64,000 bases of DNA from an uncultured Candidatus Cenarchaeum sp. (GCA_958295735.1 OY282369.1:1906161-1970160); one strand, 5' to 3'. Numbered from the stretch's first letter, positions 1 to 9,810 are shown. Made by a program: numbers and translations. Notes: generated by a model from the sequence alone, not told the origin.

Positions 1-292
1 CGGCGTGGTCGCCCAGCTGGAATTTCGCGTACCCGAGCTTGAGCAGCACCTCCACGCTGTCGGGGTCCAGCCTGAGGGCCTGCTCGAACGCCTCGGCGGC
101 CTCCTCCAGCTTTTCGTCCGCCATGAGGTTGACGCCCCTCTTGAACAGCTTTTTCCGCTGGTAGTCGGCATCGGTGAGCTCCGAGCCGGGCTTCGCGGGC
201 CCGGCGCCTTCTGCCCTCGCGGGAAGGCCGGCCTTTTCCGGGGCGCCGCCCCCCGGCGCGCCGTCCTGGCCTTCCCCGGGCGGCCCGCTCAT
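1..292 (-). CDS. TPR-repeat protein (partial, N-terminal part)
   Basis: The reading frame runs off the left edge of the window, leaving 97 codons. The first 45 residues or so are Gly/Pro/Ala-rich, followed by a tetratricopeptide-like helical pair with the pattern [20 protein letters not shown] and then [23 protein letters not shown] domains mediate protein-protein contacts; no specific partner can be inferred. The start ATG is at 290-292. An AT-rich stretch at about 310-325, reading TATTTA on the minus strand, lies about 25 nt upstream as expected for a leaderless archaeal gene. The TPR assignment rests on one and a half repeats. Confidence 0.7.
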   Translation of the reverse strand, partial: MSGPPGEGQDGAPGGGAPEKAGLPARAEGAGPAKPGSELTDADYQRKKLFKRGVNLMADEKLEEAAEAFEQALRLDPDSVEVLLKLGYAKFQLGDHA

Positions 293-737
293 GCGGGCGT
301 CGGCGCTCCCTTTGGATAAATACCATTCCAAGCGCCGCCCCCGCCGCCCCCCCCCCGCGCGCCGGAAGATCCGGGACGCCGCATCGCCGCCCCCGCCGCC
401 CCCCCCCGCGCGGCCGCGCGGGCGGCCGCGGGGACGCGATGCGGGCGGCCGCGGGGAAGTGGGGCGCCGCCGGGCAGGCCGGCACGGGCCGCGGCGGGGC
501 GGGCCGGCGCACGGGAGGCCTGCGGGGCCGGCCGCGCCCCGCAGCCCGGCCGCGGGGCGGGCGCATCCTGGCCGGCGCTGCGCGCGCGGAGCCGCCCGCT
601 CCGGGCCGGGCGCGGACCAGGATCCGCGGGGGCGTTCCCGCGCCCGCGGCTGCCGGGCGCGAGTACCCGCGCGGCAGCATCTTGAAAATACAGAAATACT
701 TCGTGGTGAGTACCCGGGCGGGTTGGATGCGGCCAGA

Positions 738-3035
738 ATGGTGAGGGTGCAGGGGGCGGCGCCGTTCAGCCAGCCCGGCGTGTTCGAGGTGGTGATCTCC
801 CTCGCCGCGCAGCGGCCTCCCGCCGCCGGCATAGATGCCAAGAACTTTCCCGTCCTCTGGAGCGACCGCTTCCACCTGCGCGTGAAGGACGGCCGCTTCG
901 ACGAGGTGCTCGGAAGCGCGGAGAACCCGATCCCCGACTCGGTGTTCGCGCTGCGCACCGCTTGGGTGGTAGTGACCGACCAGTTCTCTACCACGCATTC
1001 CGTATTCGACATAGTGGTGCCCGATGCCGCCCCGCAGCCGGCGCCCCCGCCCGCCGCCCCGCAGCCGGCGCCCCCGCCCGCCGCCCCGCAGCCGGCGCCC
1101 CCGCCCGCCGCCCCGCAGCCGGCGCCCCCGCCCGCCGCCCCGCAGCCGGCGCCCCCGCCCGCCGCCCCGCAGCCGGCGCCCCCGCCCGCCGCCCCGCAGC
1201 CGGCGCCCCCGCCCGCCGCCCCGCAGCCGGCGCCCCCCGCCTGGCAGTCGCCGCCAAGCGAGAGGGGGCGGCAGGGCCCGCCAGGCGACAAGGGCCCGAG
1301 CGGCCAGCCGGGCGAGAGGGGGCGGCAGGGCCCGCCAGGCGACAAGGGCCCGAGCGGCCAGCCGGGCGAGAGGGGGCGGCAGGGCCCGCCAGGCGACAAG
1401 GGCCCGCCAGGCGACAAGGGCCCGAGCGGCCAGCCGGGCGAGAGGGGCCAGGCCGGCCAGTCGGGACCCTCGGGCGACAAGGGGCCGCAGGGCCAAAAGG
1501 GCCTGACCGGCGACAAGGGCGACAGGGGCGACAAGGGCCAGTCGGGCCCGATCGGCGAAAAGGGCGAGCGGGGCCCCTCGGGACCCCAGGGCGACAAGGG
1601 CCCGCAGGGCCCGCGGGGCCCGATCGGCGAAAAGGGCGAGCGGGGCCACTCGGGACCCCAGGGCGACAAGGGCCCGCAGGGCCCGCGGGGCCCGATCGGC
1701 GAAAAGGGCGACACGGGGCCGACCGGCCAGCTTGGCGACAAGGGGCTTACCGGCGAGCGGGGCCCGTCAGGCTCCAAAGGCGAGACGGGCTCGGCCGGGC
1801 CCCTCGGCGACAAGGGCATACAGGGCCCCGCCGGCCCGCCCGGCGACAAGGGAACCGTCGGACCTCCCGGCGAGAACGGCCCCGCCGGCCCGCCGGGGCA
1901 ACAGGGCAAGGACGGGCCCGCGGGCCCCCAGGGGCTCTCGGGCGACAAGGGCCCCGCCGGTCCCACCGGCCCGCTCGGCGCGAAGGGCCTTACGGGGCCG
2001 GAGGGGGAGAAGGGGCTCACGGGGCCGGCGGGACCGCAGGGCAAGGAGGGCCCCCAGGGGCAGATGGGCGAGAAAGGGCTCACGGGGCCGGCGGGACCGC
2101 AGGGCAAGCAGGGCGAACCCGGGCAGGGCGGCCCGCCCGGCGAGGCGGGGGTGCAGGGCCCCGCCGGCCCGCTAGGAGAACAGGGCCCCGCCGGCTCGCC
2201 CGGCGAGGACGGCCCCGCCGGCCCCCAGGGCCAGCAGGGCAAGCAGGGCGAACCCGGGCCAGGCGGCCCGCCCGGCGAGGCCGGAGTGCAGGGCCCCGCC
2301 GGCCCGCCGGGCGACAAGGGACCGACCGGCCGGCCCGGCGAGGAGGGACACACCGGCCCGCAGGGGCCCCAGGGCAAGCAGGGCGAACCCGGGCCAGGCG
2401 GCCCGCCCGGCGAGGCCGGAGTGCAGGGCCCTGCCGGCCCGCCCGGCCCGAAAGGCCCCGCGGGGCCTTTCGGCGAGAAGGGGCAGCAGGGCCCGCAGGG
2501 GCCCCAGGGCAAGCAGGGCGTCACCGGCCAGCAGGGGCAGGGAGGCGAGAAGGGCCCGCAGGGGCCCCAGGGCGAGCCGGGGGAAAAGGGCCTGACGGGG
2601 GTCCCCGGCCCCCAGGGCGAGCCGGGGGAAAAGGGCCCGATGGGCCAGCAGGGCGAGAGGGGCCACCAGGGGCAGCAGGGTCCCTCCGGCGAGAAGGGCC
2701 CCACGGGCCCACAGGGCCAGCAGGGCGAGAGGGGAATCCAGGGCCCGCCAGGCGAGAAGGGCCCCACGGGCCCCCAGGGGATCCAGGGCCAGCAGGGCGA
2801 GAGGGGGACGTCCGGCCCCGACGGGCCGGCGGGCGGGGCGGGCCCGCGCGGCACGCAGGGCCCGCTGGGCCCTCCCGGGCCGCGGGGCCCGCCGGGGCCG
2901 CCGGGCGACAAGGGCCAGTCCGGCGGGATGCCCGATGCGCAGAAGGCGATGTTCAAGGATCTGCTCGAGGCGCTCACCGCCAAGAGCGTCATCACCACGG
3001 AAGAGCAGATCCGGCTCATGAGCTACCTGTACTGA
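738..3035 (+). CDS. Collagen-like Gly-X-Y repeat protein
   Basis: About 765 residues. Residues 1-95 form a compact non-repetitive domain of unknown family. Next comes a Pro/Ala linker of eight 9-residue PQPAPPPAA units (nt 1024-1240), then about 185 uninterrupted Gly-X-Y triplets rich in GDKGP, GEKG and GPQGP (nt 1258-2930), and a 35-residue helical tail ending in MSYLY. Such proteins form collagen-like triple helices and usually act at the cell surface or in adhesion, but no signal peptide is visible with this start. A TTG at 723 is also in frame and lies 26 nt downstream of the AT-rich element near 690-700, so it may be the true leaderless start. Domain order and repeats are read directly; a surface or host-interaction role is inference. 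Confidence 0.8.
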   Translation: MVRVQGAAPFSQPGVFEVVISLAAQRPPAAGIDAKNFPVLWSDRFHLRVKDGRFDEVLGSAENPIPDSVFALRTAWVVVTDQFSTTHSVFDIVVPDAAPQPAPPPAAPQPAPPPAAPQPAPPPAAPQPAPPPAAPQPAPPPAAPQPAPPPAAPQPAPPPAAPQPAPPAWQSPPSERGRQGPPGDKGPSGQPGERGRQGPPGDKGPSGQPGERGRQGPPGDKGPPGDKGPSGQPGERGQAGQSGPSGDKGPQGQKGLTGDKGDRGDKGQSGPIGEKGERGPSGPQGDKGPQGPRGPIGEKGERGHSGPQGDKGPQGPRGPIGEKGDTGPTGQLGDKGLTGERGPSGSKGETGSAGPLGDKGIQGPAGPPGDKGTVGPPGENGPAGPPGQQGKDGPAGPQGLSGDKGPAGPTGPLGAKGLTGPEGEKGLTGPAGPQGKEGPQGQMGEKGLTGPAGPQGKQGEPGQGGPPGEAGVQGPAGPLGEQGPAGSPGEDGPAGPQGQQGKQGEPGPGGPPGEAGVQGPAGPPGDKGPTGRPGEEGHTGPQGPQGKQGEPGPGGPPGEAGVQGPAGPPGPKGPAGPFGEKGQQGPQGPQGKQGVTGQQGQGGEKGPQGPQGEPGEKGLTGVPGPQGEPGEKGPMGQQGERGHQGQQGPSGEKGPTGPQGQQGERGIQGPPGEKGPTGPQGIQGQQGERGTSGPDGPAGGAGPRGTQGPLGPPGPRGPPGPPGDKGQSGGMPDAQKAMFKDLLEALTAKSVITTEEQIRLMSYLY

Positions 3036-3511
3036 CGGGCCTTCCTGCCGCGCGCCCGCGGCGGGCGCGCCGCGCGGGTGCCGCGGCATCGGCCGCGGCG
3101 AGTCCGCCCCGCGCGCGGAGGCGGAACGGGGCCGCGGCGGAGTGGACGCGGATCGATTTCCGGTTTTGCCGGACTGCTTTTTGGCCGTCGGGCGATCGGG
3201 ATGCGCGCCGCCGCCGCGCGCTTTGAGCGCGCGATCTGCGGCCGGCGGCGCCCCCCGCCCCGCCCTGATCGCATCCAACGCGGGCACGCGAACCTCCCTG
3301 CTAGCGATCGCCCGGCAGCCGCTTTCGGGCTCCGGTTCGGATCGCGGCGGGCAGATGCGAGACGCGCCGCGCTGGATTCCCGCGCCCCCGCCCCGCAACG
3401 CCAGGAGCGGCTCGTGATCGCGCGCGCGGCCCGCCCGGCCGGGCGGCGGCGCGGAGGCCAGAGGCGCGCGGCCGGCGCCCTTGAATCGTAATTAAAAATA
3501 CAAACGATCGC
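3036..3511. other. GC-rich intergenic region, nothing recognised
   Basis: Frames open here only because of high GC content; none shows a recognisable domain or a promoter-start arrangement. No RNA gene or element copy was recognised. Confidence 0.5.
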
Positions 3512-4615
3512 TTAGCCGCTGCCGGACTGATCCGTGGGCGGGTCCGCTATGTAGTCCTGCTTGACCGGGTGGCCGGCTTTTTCCTTCCGTTCGTCGGGCG
3601 CTTCTTTGTAGCTGTCGAAGCTCTCCTTCCGTTCGTCGGGCGCTTCTTTGTAGCTGTCGAAGCTCTCCTTCCGTTCGTCGGGCGCTTCTTTGTAGCTGTC
3701 GAAGCTCTCCTTCCGTTCGTCGGGCGCTTCTTTGTAGCTGTCGAAGCTCTCCTTCCGTTCGTCGGGCGCTTCTTTGTAGCTGTCGAAGCTCTCCTTCCGT
3801 TCGTCGGGCGCTTCTTTGTAGCTGTCGAAGCTCTCCTTCCGTTCGTCGGGCGCTTCTTTGTCGCGGCCGGCTTCGCTGTAGGAGCTCTCCTTCCGTTCGT
3901 CGGGCGCTTCTTTGTAGCTGTCGAAGCTCTCCTTCCGTTCGTCGGGCGCTTCTTTGTCGCGGCCGGCTTCGCTGTAGGAGCTCTCCTTCCGTTCGTCGGG
4001 CGCTTCTTTGTAGCTGTCGAAGCTCTCCTTCCGTTCGTCGGGCGCTTCTTTGTAGCTGTCGAAGCTCTCCTTCCGTTCGTCGGGCGCTTCTTTGTAGCTG
4101 TCGAAGCTCTCCTTCCGTTCGTCGGGCGCTTCTTTGTAGCTGTCGAAGCTCTCCTTCCGTTCGTCGGGCGCTTCTTTGTAGCTGTCGAAGCTCTCCTTCC
4201 GTTCGTCGGGCGCTTCTTTGTCGCGGCCGGCTTCGCTGTAGGAGCTCTCCTTCCGTTCGTCGGGCGCTTCTTTGTAGCTGTCGAAGCTCTCCTTCCGTTC
4301 GTCGGGCGCTTCTTTGTCGCGGCCGGCTTCGCTGTAGGAGCTCTCCTTCCGTTCGTCGGGCGCTTCTTTGTCGCGGCCGGCTTCGCTGTAGGAGCTCTCC
4401 TTCCGTTCGTCGGGCGCTTCTTTGTAGCTGTCGAAGCTCTCCTTCCGTTCGTCGGGCGCTTCTTTGTCGCGGCCGGCTTCGCTGTAGGAGCTCTCCTTCC
4501 GTTCGTCGGGCGCTTTCGTGCAACGGCCGGCCTCGCATCGGACCTTTCGCTCTTTGCCTGTCTTGCCATCGCTAAGGTGAAAATGAAGTTGTTTTTTTAC
4601 TATTGAACTTAACAA
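3512..4615 (-). CDS. Tandem-repeat protein of mixed charge; reading frame uncertain
   Basis: The region is a mosaic of 42-nt and 54-nt units. Both lengths are multiples of three and contain no stops, so several frames stay open. The frame annotated here reads KEAPDERKESFDSY (14 aa) and an 18-aa variant with SYSEAGRDKEAP, ending in a unique tail KAGHPVKQDYIADPPTDQSG. It has the highest third-position GC: 11 of 14 codons in the repeat and about 18 of 22 in the tail, against 8 of 14 for the alternative. It needs a TTG start at 4613-4615. The alternative, ATG 4569 to 3547, would give a basic H1-like protein with ATKKRPTNGRRAST repeats. Neither frame matches a family I recognise. A gene is likely present, but which frame is translated is unresolved. 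Confidence 0.45.
   Translation of the reverse strand: MLSSIVKKQLHFHLSDGKTGKERKVRCEAGRCTKAPDERKESSYSEAGRDKEAPDERKESFDSYKEAPDERKESSYSEAGRDKEAPDERKESSYSEAGRDKEAPDERKESFDSYKEAPDERKESSYSEAGRDKEAPDERKESFDSYKEAPDERKESFDSYKEAPDERKESFDSYKEAPDERKESFDSYKEAPDERKESFDSYKEAPDERKESSYSEAGRDKEAPDERKESFDSYKEAPDERKESSYSEAGRDKEAPDERKESFDSYKEAPDERKESFDSYKEAPDERKESFDSYKEAPDERKESFDSYKEAPDERKESFDSYKEAPDERKESFDSYKEAPDERKEKAGHPVKQDYIADPPTDQSGSG
3580..4515. repeat. Interspersed 42-nt and 54-nt tandem repeats
   Basis: Two unit types share a CTCCTTCCGTTCGTCGGGCG core followed by CTTCTTTGT and differ in the linker (TAGCTGTCGAAG against CGCGGCCGGCTTCGCTGTAGG). Copies are virtually identical and arranged irregularly, which points to recent unequal exchange or slippage. 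Confidence 0.9.
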
Positions 4616-4671
4616 AATTACACAAATCGGTGTTTTTTTTTCACCCGAATTGGCCGCATGTAGTGCGGAAA

Positions 4672-5173
4672 TTAGGCAACCCTAATTCTGGGCGGCCGGC
4701 GGGAGATCATTACGTGCCGCGCCGGCCCGAACACGAGCCAGAACTCGAAAATGTGCCAGGTTACGCACTGGAAGCGGCAGCCCCGCTTGCCCGTGTCCGC
4801 CGTACGAGGTCAGCACCCCCCACTCCTCAGGCGTGAATCCGGATCGGCGAAGTCGTTTTCACGCCTGTAATTGACGGGTACGTGACCTCATACTGTCCGC
4901 CCCGATGATCTCCAGCGCGAGCCCGGCCGCCGGCGCCACGAACTCGGGCAGCGCCTCGCGCTTCCCCGCAAGCCGGCGCTCCTCCGCATCCGCATCGGCG
5001 GCGCAGTCTGGCGCGCGCCGCGCGCTGCTGCCGACCATGGAAAAGCGCGCCGGGAATGCACTGATCGTGCAGTTCGCGCTTCTCGTCGCGGGGCGGATCT
5101 CCCTGATCGACTTGCGGGCGTTCCCAATCCTCCGGCGCTTCCTGCACGTTTCCGGCGGGTCACTCTCCAGCAT
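4672..5173 (-). pseudogene. Unknown gene interrupted by a 92-bp mobile element
   Basis: From an ATG at 5171-5173 the minus strand has a frame with very high third-position GC that runs into the element at 4802-4893 and stops inside it. The element is flanked by TGTCCGCC on both sides. Removing the element and one copy of that 8-mer leaves 402 nt, an exact 134 codons ending at TAA 4672-4674. The restored C-terminus contains CRFQCVTWHIFEFWLVFGPA. The restored 133-residue protein has no family I recognise; it has a CxxxC pair and an aromatic-rich C-terminal half. Annotating it as one disrupted gene is inferred from frame restoration and codon bias. Confidence 0.6.
4802..4893 (-). mobile_element. 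Element A copy 1 (92-bp inverted-repeat element, MITE-like)
   Basis: The ends are GTACGAGGTCA and TGACCTCATAC, forming a terminal inverted repeat. Inside is a second inverted repeat, AGGCGTGAAT with TTTTCACGCCT. Exact 8-bp direct repeats TGTCCGCC lie at 4794-4801 and 4894-4901, the signature of a target-site duplication. The element has no coding capacity. It interrupts the gene described at 4672-5173. Confidence 0.85.
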
Positions 5174-5665
5174 CCGCCCGATCCTGCACCGCGGCACGTG
5201 GCGAGCGCGGGGTGCCGCCGCGCCCGCCCGCCGCCTGTTTGGCGCACGCGCTTTTCGACGACCGGCCAAAAGGCGGACTGCGTCCCGTCCCCGGCCGTCG
5301 CCCCCCTTCCGCGCGCGAGCGCCGGCGCCGCGATCGGGGCGCGCCTTCCGCGCGGCGCGCCGTGCCTGCCCGGCGGGAGGATCCGGAGCGCCGCGGCCGG
5401 CGCGTGCAGGGTGCCGGATGCGCTTGCGGCGACCGGCGACCGGCGCCCCGGTCCGCCGCCGTGGTGCGTGGCGGCGGATCGAAGCGCCGCCCGTTGGCCG
5501 CCGGCGCCCCGGGAACCGATCCGCGCGCCCGGCAAGCCTTGGACATCCTGGCCGGCAGGGCCGCGCCCGGAGCGGGAGCGCATCGACTTCCGGCGCGGCC
5601 GCGGCGGGGCCGATCGCGCCGCCGCCCCGCGGCGGCAAAAGCGGGAACGCCGGCGGGGAGGGGGG
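5174..5665. other. GC-rich intergenic region, nothing recognised
   Basis: No convincing gene, RNA or element copy seen between the disrupted gene and the 3-prime end of the DRG GTPase gene. Confidence 0.45.
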
Positions 5666-6772
5666 CTACCCCCTGACCTTCACTATGGTCAGCACGTCCT
5701 CGTCGTGCAGGGTGTGGCTTATTCCCACGCGCTGGCCGCCGAACTTGACGCTGCTCCCCCACACCAGCGCGTAGCGGAAGTCCCTCCTCATGCTGCGGTG
5801 CAGCTTGTCGCAGACGGCGCCCACGGTGGCCCTGCGCCCCATTATCAGCGGCTCCTCGTAGTCGGTAGGGCCGCCTTTGGGCCTCATGTAGATCCTTATG
5901 AACTCCAGCCTGCTGTAGATCAGCTCCTTCAGCTCGTCCACGTTCCGGTCGGCGTCGGCCGAGACCTGCACGAACCCCGACCGCACCTTCTCCTTGAGGG
6001 ACTCCAGGAACCGGCCGTCGACCAGGTCTATCTTGTTGATCACCGTGATGGACTTGGCGTACGTCTTGTTGCCGGATATGTGGTCGACCAGCTGATCCGC
6101 GCTGACGTCCTCCCTCACGACGACCCTGGCGCTGACGTACCCGTACATGCGCAGCAGCTCCTTCATGAACCTCTCGGTGGTCCTGGTGAGCTTTTTCTGC
6201 TGCGCGACGGATATGCCGCCCGAGCTCGTCTTTTCTATGACGATGTCGGGCGGCTCCTGGTTCAGGCGGATCCCCATGTTGCCGAGCTCGTTGACCAGCA
6301 CCTCCTCGTGGTACGGCTGGAACACGTCGAGCACCAGCAGCACCAGGTCGGCGTTGCGCGCCACCGCCAGTATGCGCTTCCCCAGACCCTTCCCGCCCGA
6401 GGCCCCCTTTATTATGCCGGGCAGGTCGAGCACCTGTATCCTCGCTCCCTTGTGCTCCATCATGCCCGGCACGACGGTCAGCGTCGTGAACTGGAACGCG
6501 CCGACGGCCGAGTTCGCGCCGGTCAGCCTGTTGAGGAGCGTGGACTTTCCGACGCTGGGCAGGCCGATGAAGACCACGGTGGCATCGCCGGCCCTCCTCA
6601 CGTCGAAGCCGTCGGATCCGCCCCCGCCCTTCCTGGCGTGCTCCTCCTCCTGCTCCCTCTTCAGCTTTGCGATCTTCGCCTTGAGGAGGCCGAGGTGGTG
6701 CTCCGTCGCCTTGTTGACCTGGGTCCTGGCCATCTCGTCCTGGATGGACTTTATCTTCTCGGGTATCCCCAC
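5666..6772 (-). CDS. DRG-family (Obg-type) GTPase with TGS domain
   Basis: A 368-residue developmentally-regulated GTP-binding protein, a conserved archaeal/eukaryotic family associated with ribosomes. An N-terminal basic helical segment precedes the G domain with G1 GLPSVGKS at about residues 70-77, G3 DLPGI and G4 NKID. The C-terminal TGS domain contains WGSSVKFGGQRVG and ends IVKVRG. Length matches archaeal DRG. The start is taken as GTG 6770-6772 because MGIPEKIKSIQDEM is a typical DRG beginning. An AT-rich TTTATTATT stretch lies upstream. It is transcribed divergently from pgp. The family call is firm; the cellular role is known only from homologues. Confidence 0.93.
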   Translation of the reverse strand: MGIPEKIKSIQDEMARTQVNKATEHHLGLLKAKIAKLKREQEEEHARKGGGGSDGFDVRRAGDATVVFIGLPSVGKSTLLNRLTGANSAVGAFQFTTLTVVPGMMEHKGARIQVLDLPGIIKGASGGKGLGKRILAVARNADLVLLVLDVFQPYHEEVLVNELGNMGIRLNQEPPDIVIEKTSSGGISVAQQKKLTRTTERFMKELLRMYGYVSARVVVREDVSADQLVDHISGNKTYAKSITVINKIDLVDGRFLESLKEKVRSGFVQVSADADRNVDELKELIYSRLEFIRIYMRPKGGPTDYEEPLIMGRRATVGAVCDKLHRSMRRDFRYALVWGSSVKFGGQRVGISHTLHDEDVLTIVKVRG

Positions 6773-6835
6773 GCCTCCCTCCCTCCGCCGCCCGGCCCGC
6801 CGATCTTTTATTATTCGTAGCGCAACCGCGGCGGC

Positions 6836-6920
6836 GCGGGCCCGCGCCCGCCGCGATCCGGGCGCGGGATCGGGGGGCGGTTCGCTGCCGGGCGCGGCTT
6901 CGGTTCGGGCCCGCGCCCCC
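6836..6920 (+). repeat. Diverged element B copy between DRG and pgp
   Basis: Contains the element B core GATCCGGGCGCGGGATCGGG, then GGCGGTT and a GGCGCGGCTTCGGTT stretch, with GGGCCCGCGCCC-like inverted ends. No clear target-site duplication remains, so it appears old. Confidence 0.6.
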
Positions 6921-7072
6921 GCCGCCCCGCGCGGGAATGCGGGGCCACGCGCCCGCGCCGCCGGCGCGAAAACGATCCGGGCGATCCGGATACGCGCCCG
7001 CGCGGGGGGAGGGCGGCCCCGCGCCCTCGGGAGCCTCGCGCGATTATTATTATCGGCCGGCGGCGGGCGCCC

Positions 7073-7792
7073 GTGAGGCGCGCTACGTTCGCGGTGGACA
7101 TCGACGGCACCGTGACGGAGGACGGGCAGGGGCGCATACACCTCGGGGCGCTCTCGGCCCTGCGCCACCTGGCGGCCGCGGGGCACAACGTCGTGTACGT
7201 CTCCGGCCGCTCCTCCGTGGAGGGGTTCATGCTGGCGGTGTACGGCGGGACCACGAGGCTGGCGGTGGGGGAAAACGGCGGCTGCATAACCACGTCCCCC
7301 ACCGAGCACGCCCTGATCGGCGACAGGGCGCGGTGCGAGGCGGCCCTGCGCGCCCTCCGATCGGGAATGGACGGGGTCGCCGAGAAGCCCGTGTTCCCGC
7401 GGCTCACCGAGGTGGTGCTGGAGCGGACCTTCGACGTGGCCGAGGGCAGGCGCCTGGTGGGCGAGCTGGGGCTGGGCGTCTCCCTGTCGGACAGCGGGTA
7501 CGCGTACCACATAAACTCGGCGGGGATCGACAAGGGCGCCGGACTGCGCCGCGCCGTGGAGATGCTCGGCGGCGCCGCGGCGGGCGAGGTGGTGGCCATA
7601 GGGGACAGCGAGACGGACGTGCCGATGTTCGGCGCGGCCCGCACCAGCGTCGCGCTGGGCAACGCCCCGGACGGCGTCAAGGCGGCCGCCTCGCTCGTGG
7701 CCTCGGCCCCCTCCGGCGCCGGCGTGCTGGAGGCGCTGGACGCGCTGGCCCCGCGGCTGTCGGGGCCCGGCGGGGGGGCGGCGGGCGCGTGA
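7073..7792 (+). CDS. pgp: Phosphoglycolate phosphatase, archaeal HAD type
   Basis: A 239-residue HAD-superfamily phosphatase (Cof/TA0175 type) that dephosphorylates 2-phosphoglycolate and possibly other small phosphates in the cytoplasm. Motif I is FAVDIDGTVT at residues 6-15 with both catalytic aspartates. Motif II is VYVSGRS. The distal motif has a lysine in SAGIDKGAGL and the metal-binding IGDSETDVPMF. The C2-type cap lies between. The start is GTG 7073. The stop overlaps the argS start by four bases (GTGA), so the two genes are probably co-transcribed. Substrate preference is taken from the family. Confidence 0.88.
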   Translation: MRRATFAVDIDGTVTEDGQGRIHLGALSALRHLAAAGHNVVYVSGRSSVEGFMLAVYGGTTRLAVGENGGCITTSPTEHALIGDRARCEAALRALRSGMDGVAEKPVFPRLTEVVLERTFDVAEGRRLVGELGLGVSLSDSGYAYHINSAGIDKGAGLRRAVEMLGGAAAGEVVAIGDSETDVPMFGAARTSVALGNAPDGVKAAASLVASAPSGAGVLEALDALAPRLSGPGGGAAGA

Positions 7793-9765
7793 GCTACCGC
7801 GCCGCCGCCGACGAGGCCGGGCGCCGCGTCGGCCTGGCCGCCGCCTCCCTCGGGCTGCCGGGGGGCGGGTTCGGCGTCTCGCCGGCCCGCCGGGGGTTCG
7901 GGGACATGGCGTGCAACGCCCCGTTCGTCATGGCCGGCCGATCCGGCGCCGGGAAGGGGGCGGCGCCCGGGATAGCCGAGCGGCTGGCCGCCAGGTACAA
8001 CGAGGATCTCGGGCGCGGCCGCGGGGAGGGCGGCCCCGCCGCGCTGCTGGGGGAGGCCAGCGCCCACGCGTCGGGGTACCTGAACCTCTCGCTCGACTGG
8101 CCGCGGTTCGCCGCGGCGGTGCTGCCGGCCTCGCTGCGCGGCGGGTACGGGGACGCGGGGCTCGGGGGCGGCCGGCGGGTCGCCGTGGAGCACACCAGCG
8201 TGAACCCGAACAAGGCGCTGCACATAGGGCACGTCCGCAACGTGGTGGTGGGGGACTCGGTGGCCCGCATACTGGAAAAGGCGGGGTTCGAGGTGCGCGT
8301 GCTCAACTACGTGGACGACTCGGGGCTGCAGGTGGCCGACATCGTCATGGGGTTCGAGATGCTCGGGTTCCCCGAAGAGCCGCCGCCCGGGGTGAAGTTC
8401 GACAAGTACTGCGGCGACACCGTGTACGCGGGGGCGGCCGCCAGGCGCGAGGCCGACCCGTCGCTGGAGGCGGAGCGGGGCCGCGTGCTGCGGGAGATAG
8501 AGCAGGGCGGCTCGGAGACGGCGGGCCTGGCCGGCCGCGTCACGTGCAGGGTGCTGGCGTGCCAGCTGGAGACCTGCTGGCGCCTGGGGGCGCGGTACGA
8601 CTGCCTCAACTTCGAGTCCCAGATAGTGCGGTCCGGCATGTGGCGCGACGCCTTCGAGAGGCTCAAGGAGATGGGGCTGGCGGAGCTCGAGGAGGGCGGC
8701 GGGAACGCCGGCTGCTGGGTCGTGCGCGGGGCCGCCGCCGGCGAGGAGGACAAGGTGCTGGTGAGGAGCGACGGGACGGCGACGTACATGGCCAAGGACA
8801 TACCGTACGCGGCCTGGAAGATCGGGCTGGTGGGCGACCCGTTCGGGTACGAGCCGTACGGCGCCGGGCAGCCTGGCGGCCGGGCCGTGTGGCAGACCGT
8901 GCTGGGCGGCGGCGGCGGGGGGCGGCGCCCGCCCGGCGAGTCGGCCATAACCGTGATAGACTCGCGGCAGTCGCGGCTGCAGCGGATAGTCTCCTCGATC
9001 ATGGAGCGCTTCGCCGCGGCCCGGGCCGCCGGCGGGGAAGGGGGCGCGCGCGGCCCCGCGCCGTTCCCCCCGTACCTGCACCTCGCGTACGAGTCGGTCG
9101 CGCTCAGCCCGGCCACCGCCGGGATGCTGGGGCTCGACACGGGGGGCCGCGCCGCCCAGATGTCCGGAAGGCGGGGGGTGTACGTCGGCGCCGACCGGGT
9201 GCTGGACATGCTCGCCGAGAGGGCCCTCCGCGAGACGGAAAAGAGGAACCCCGGGATGGACAAGGATCTGGCGGGGCGGATAGCCGGGCAGGTGGCCGTG
9301 GCCACCATCCGGTACGAGATGGCGAGGCAGGACCTGGACAAGGCGATCACGTTCGACGCGGCCCGCTCGCTCAGCCTGGAGGGCGACACCGCCCCGTACA
9401 TACAGTACGCGCACGCGCGCGCCGTGCGCGTCCTCGAGAAGGCCGGCGGCCGGGGCGCCGGCGGGGCGGATGCCGCGGGGTTCGCGGCGCTGGCGGCCGG
9501 CCGGAGGGAGAGGGATCTCCTGCTGCTTATATCGCTCTTCGAGACGAGGGTGGCCGAGGCGGCCTCCAACCTCTCGCCCAAGGTGGTGGCCAGGTACTGC
9601 AGGGACCTGGCGGTCGCGTTCAACGGGTTCTACGAGCACGTCCGCATACTGGACTCGGCCGACGCCGGGACGGCCGCCGCCAGGCTCCTGCTGGTGCGCT
9701 CGTTCGCGTCCGTGCTGGCCGAGGCGCTGGGCCTCGTGGGGGCCGAGGCGCCCCCCCGCATGTAG
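7789..9765 (+). CDS. argS: Arginyl-tRNA synthetase
   Basis: A 658-residue class I aminoacyl-tRNA synthetase charging tRNA-Arg. The N-terminal ArgRS add-domain is followed by the Rossmann catalytic core with NPNKALHIGHVRN (HIGH at residues 145-148). The position of the second signature holds MSGR (about residue 458), as is normal for ArgRS, which often lacks canonical KMSKS. The C-terminal DALR anticodon-binding domain contains YIQYAHARAVRVL and ends in AEALGLVGAE. The start GTG 7789 overlaps the pgp stop. Length fits archaeal ArgRS, with extra Gly/Ala-rich inserts characteristic of this genome. Confidence 0.96.
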   Translation: MSYRAAADEAGRRVGLAAASLGLPGGGFGVSPARRGFGDMACNAPFVMAGRSGAGKGAAPGIAERLAARYNEDLGRGRGEGGPAALLGEASAHASGYLNLSLDWPRFAAAVLPASLRGGYGDAGLGGGRRVAVEHTSVNPNKALHIGHVRNVVVGDSVARILEKAGFEVRVLNYVDDSGLQVADIVMGFEMLGFPEEPPPGVKFDKYCGDTVYAGAAARREADPSLEAERGRVLREIEQGGSETAGLAGRVTCRVLACQLETCWRLGARYDCLNFESQIVRSGMWRDAFERLKEMGLAELEEGGGNAGCWVVRGAAAGEEDKVLVRSDGTATYMAKDIPYAAWKIGLVGDPFGYEPYGAGQPGGRAVWQTVLGGGGGGRRPPGESAITVIDSRQSRLQRIVSSIMERFAAARAAGGEGGARGPAPFPPYLHLAYESVALSPATAGMLGLDTGGRAAQMSGRRGVYVGADRVLDMLAERALRETEKRNPGMDKDLAGRIAGQVAVATIRYEMARQDLDKAITFDAARSLSLEGDTAPYIQYAHARAVRVLEKAGGRGAGGADAAGFAALAAGRRERDLLLLISLFETRVAEAASNLSPKVVARYCRDLAVAFNGFYEHVRILDSADAGTAAARLLLVRSFASVLAEALGLVGAEAPPRM

Positions 9766-9810
9766 CGGGCGGCGCGGGGCGGGGGGCGCCAGATCCCGGG
9801 CCGGCCGGCG

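Noticed and set aside
174-737. Upstream extension of the collagen-like frame
   Set aside because: It is Arg/Pro/Gly-rich shadow sequence overlapping the promoter of the divergent TPR gene; the conserved-looking domain begins near 738.
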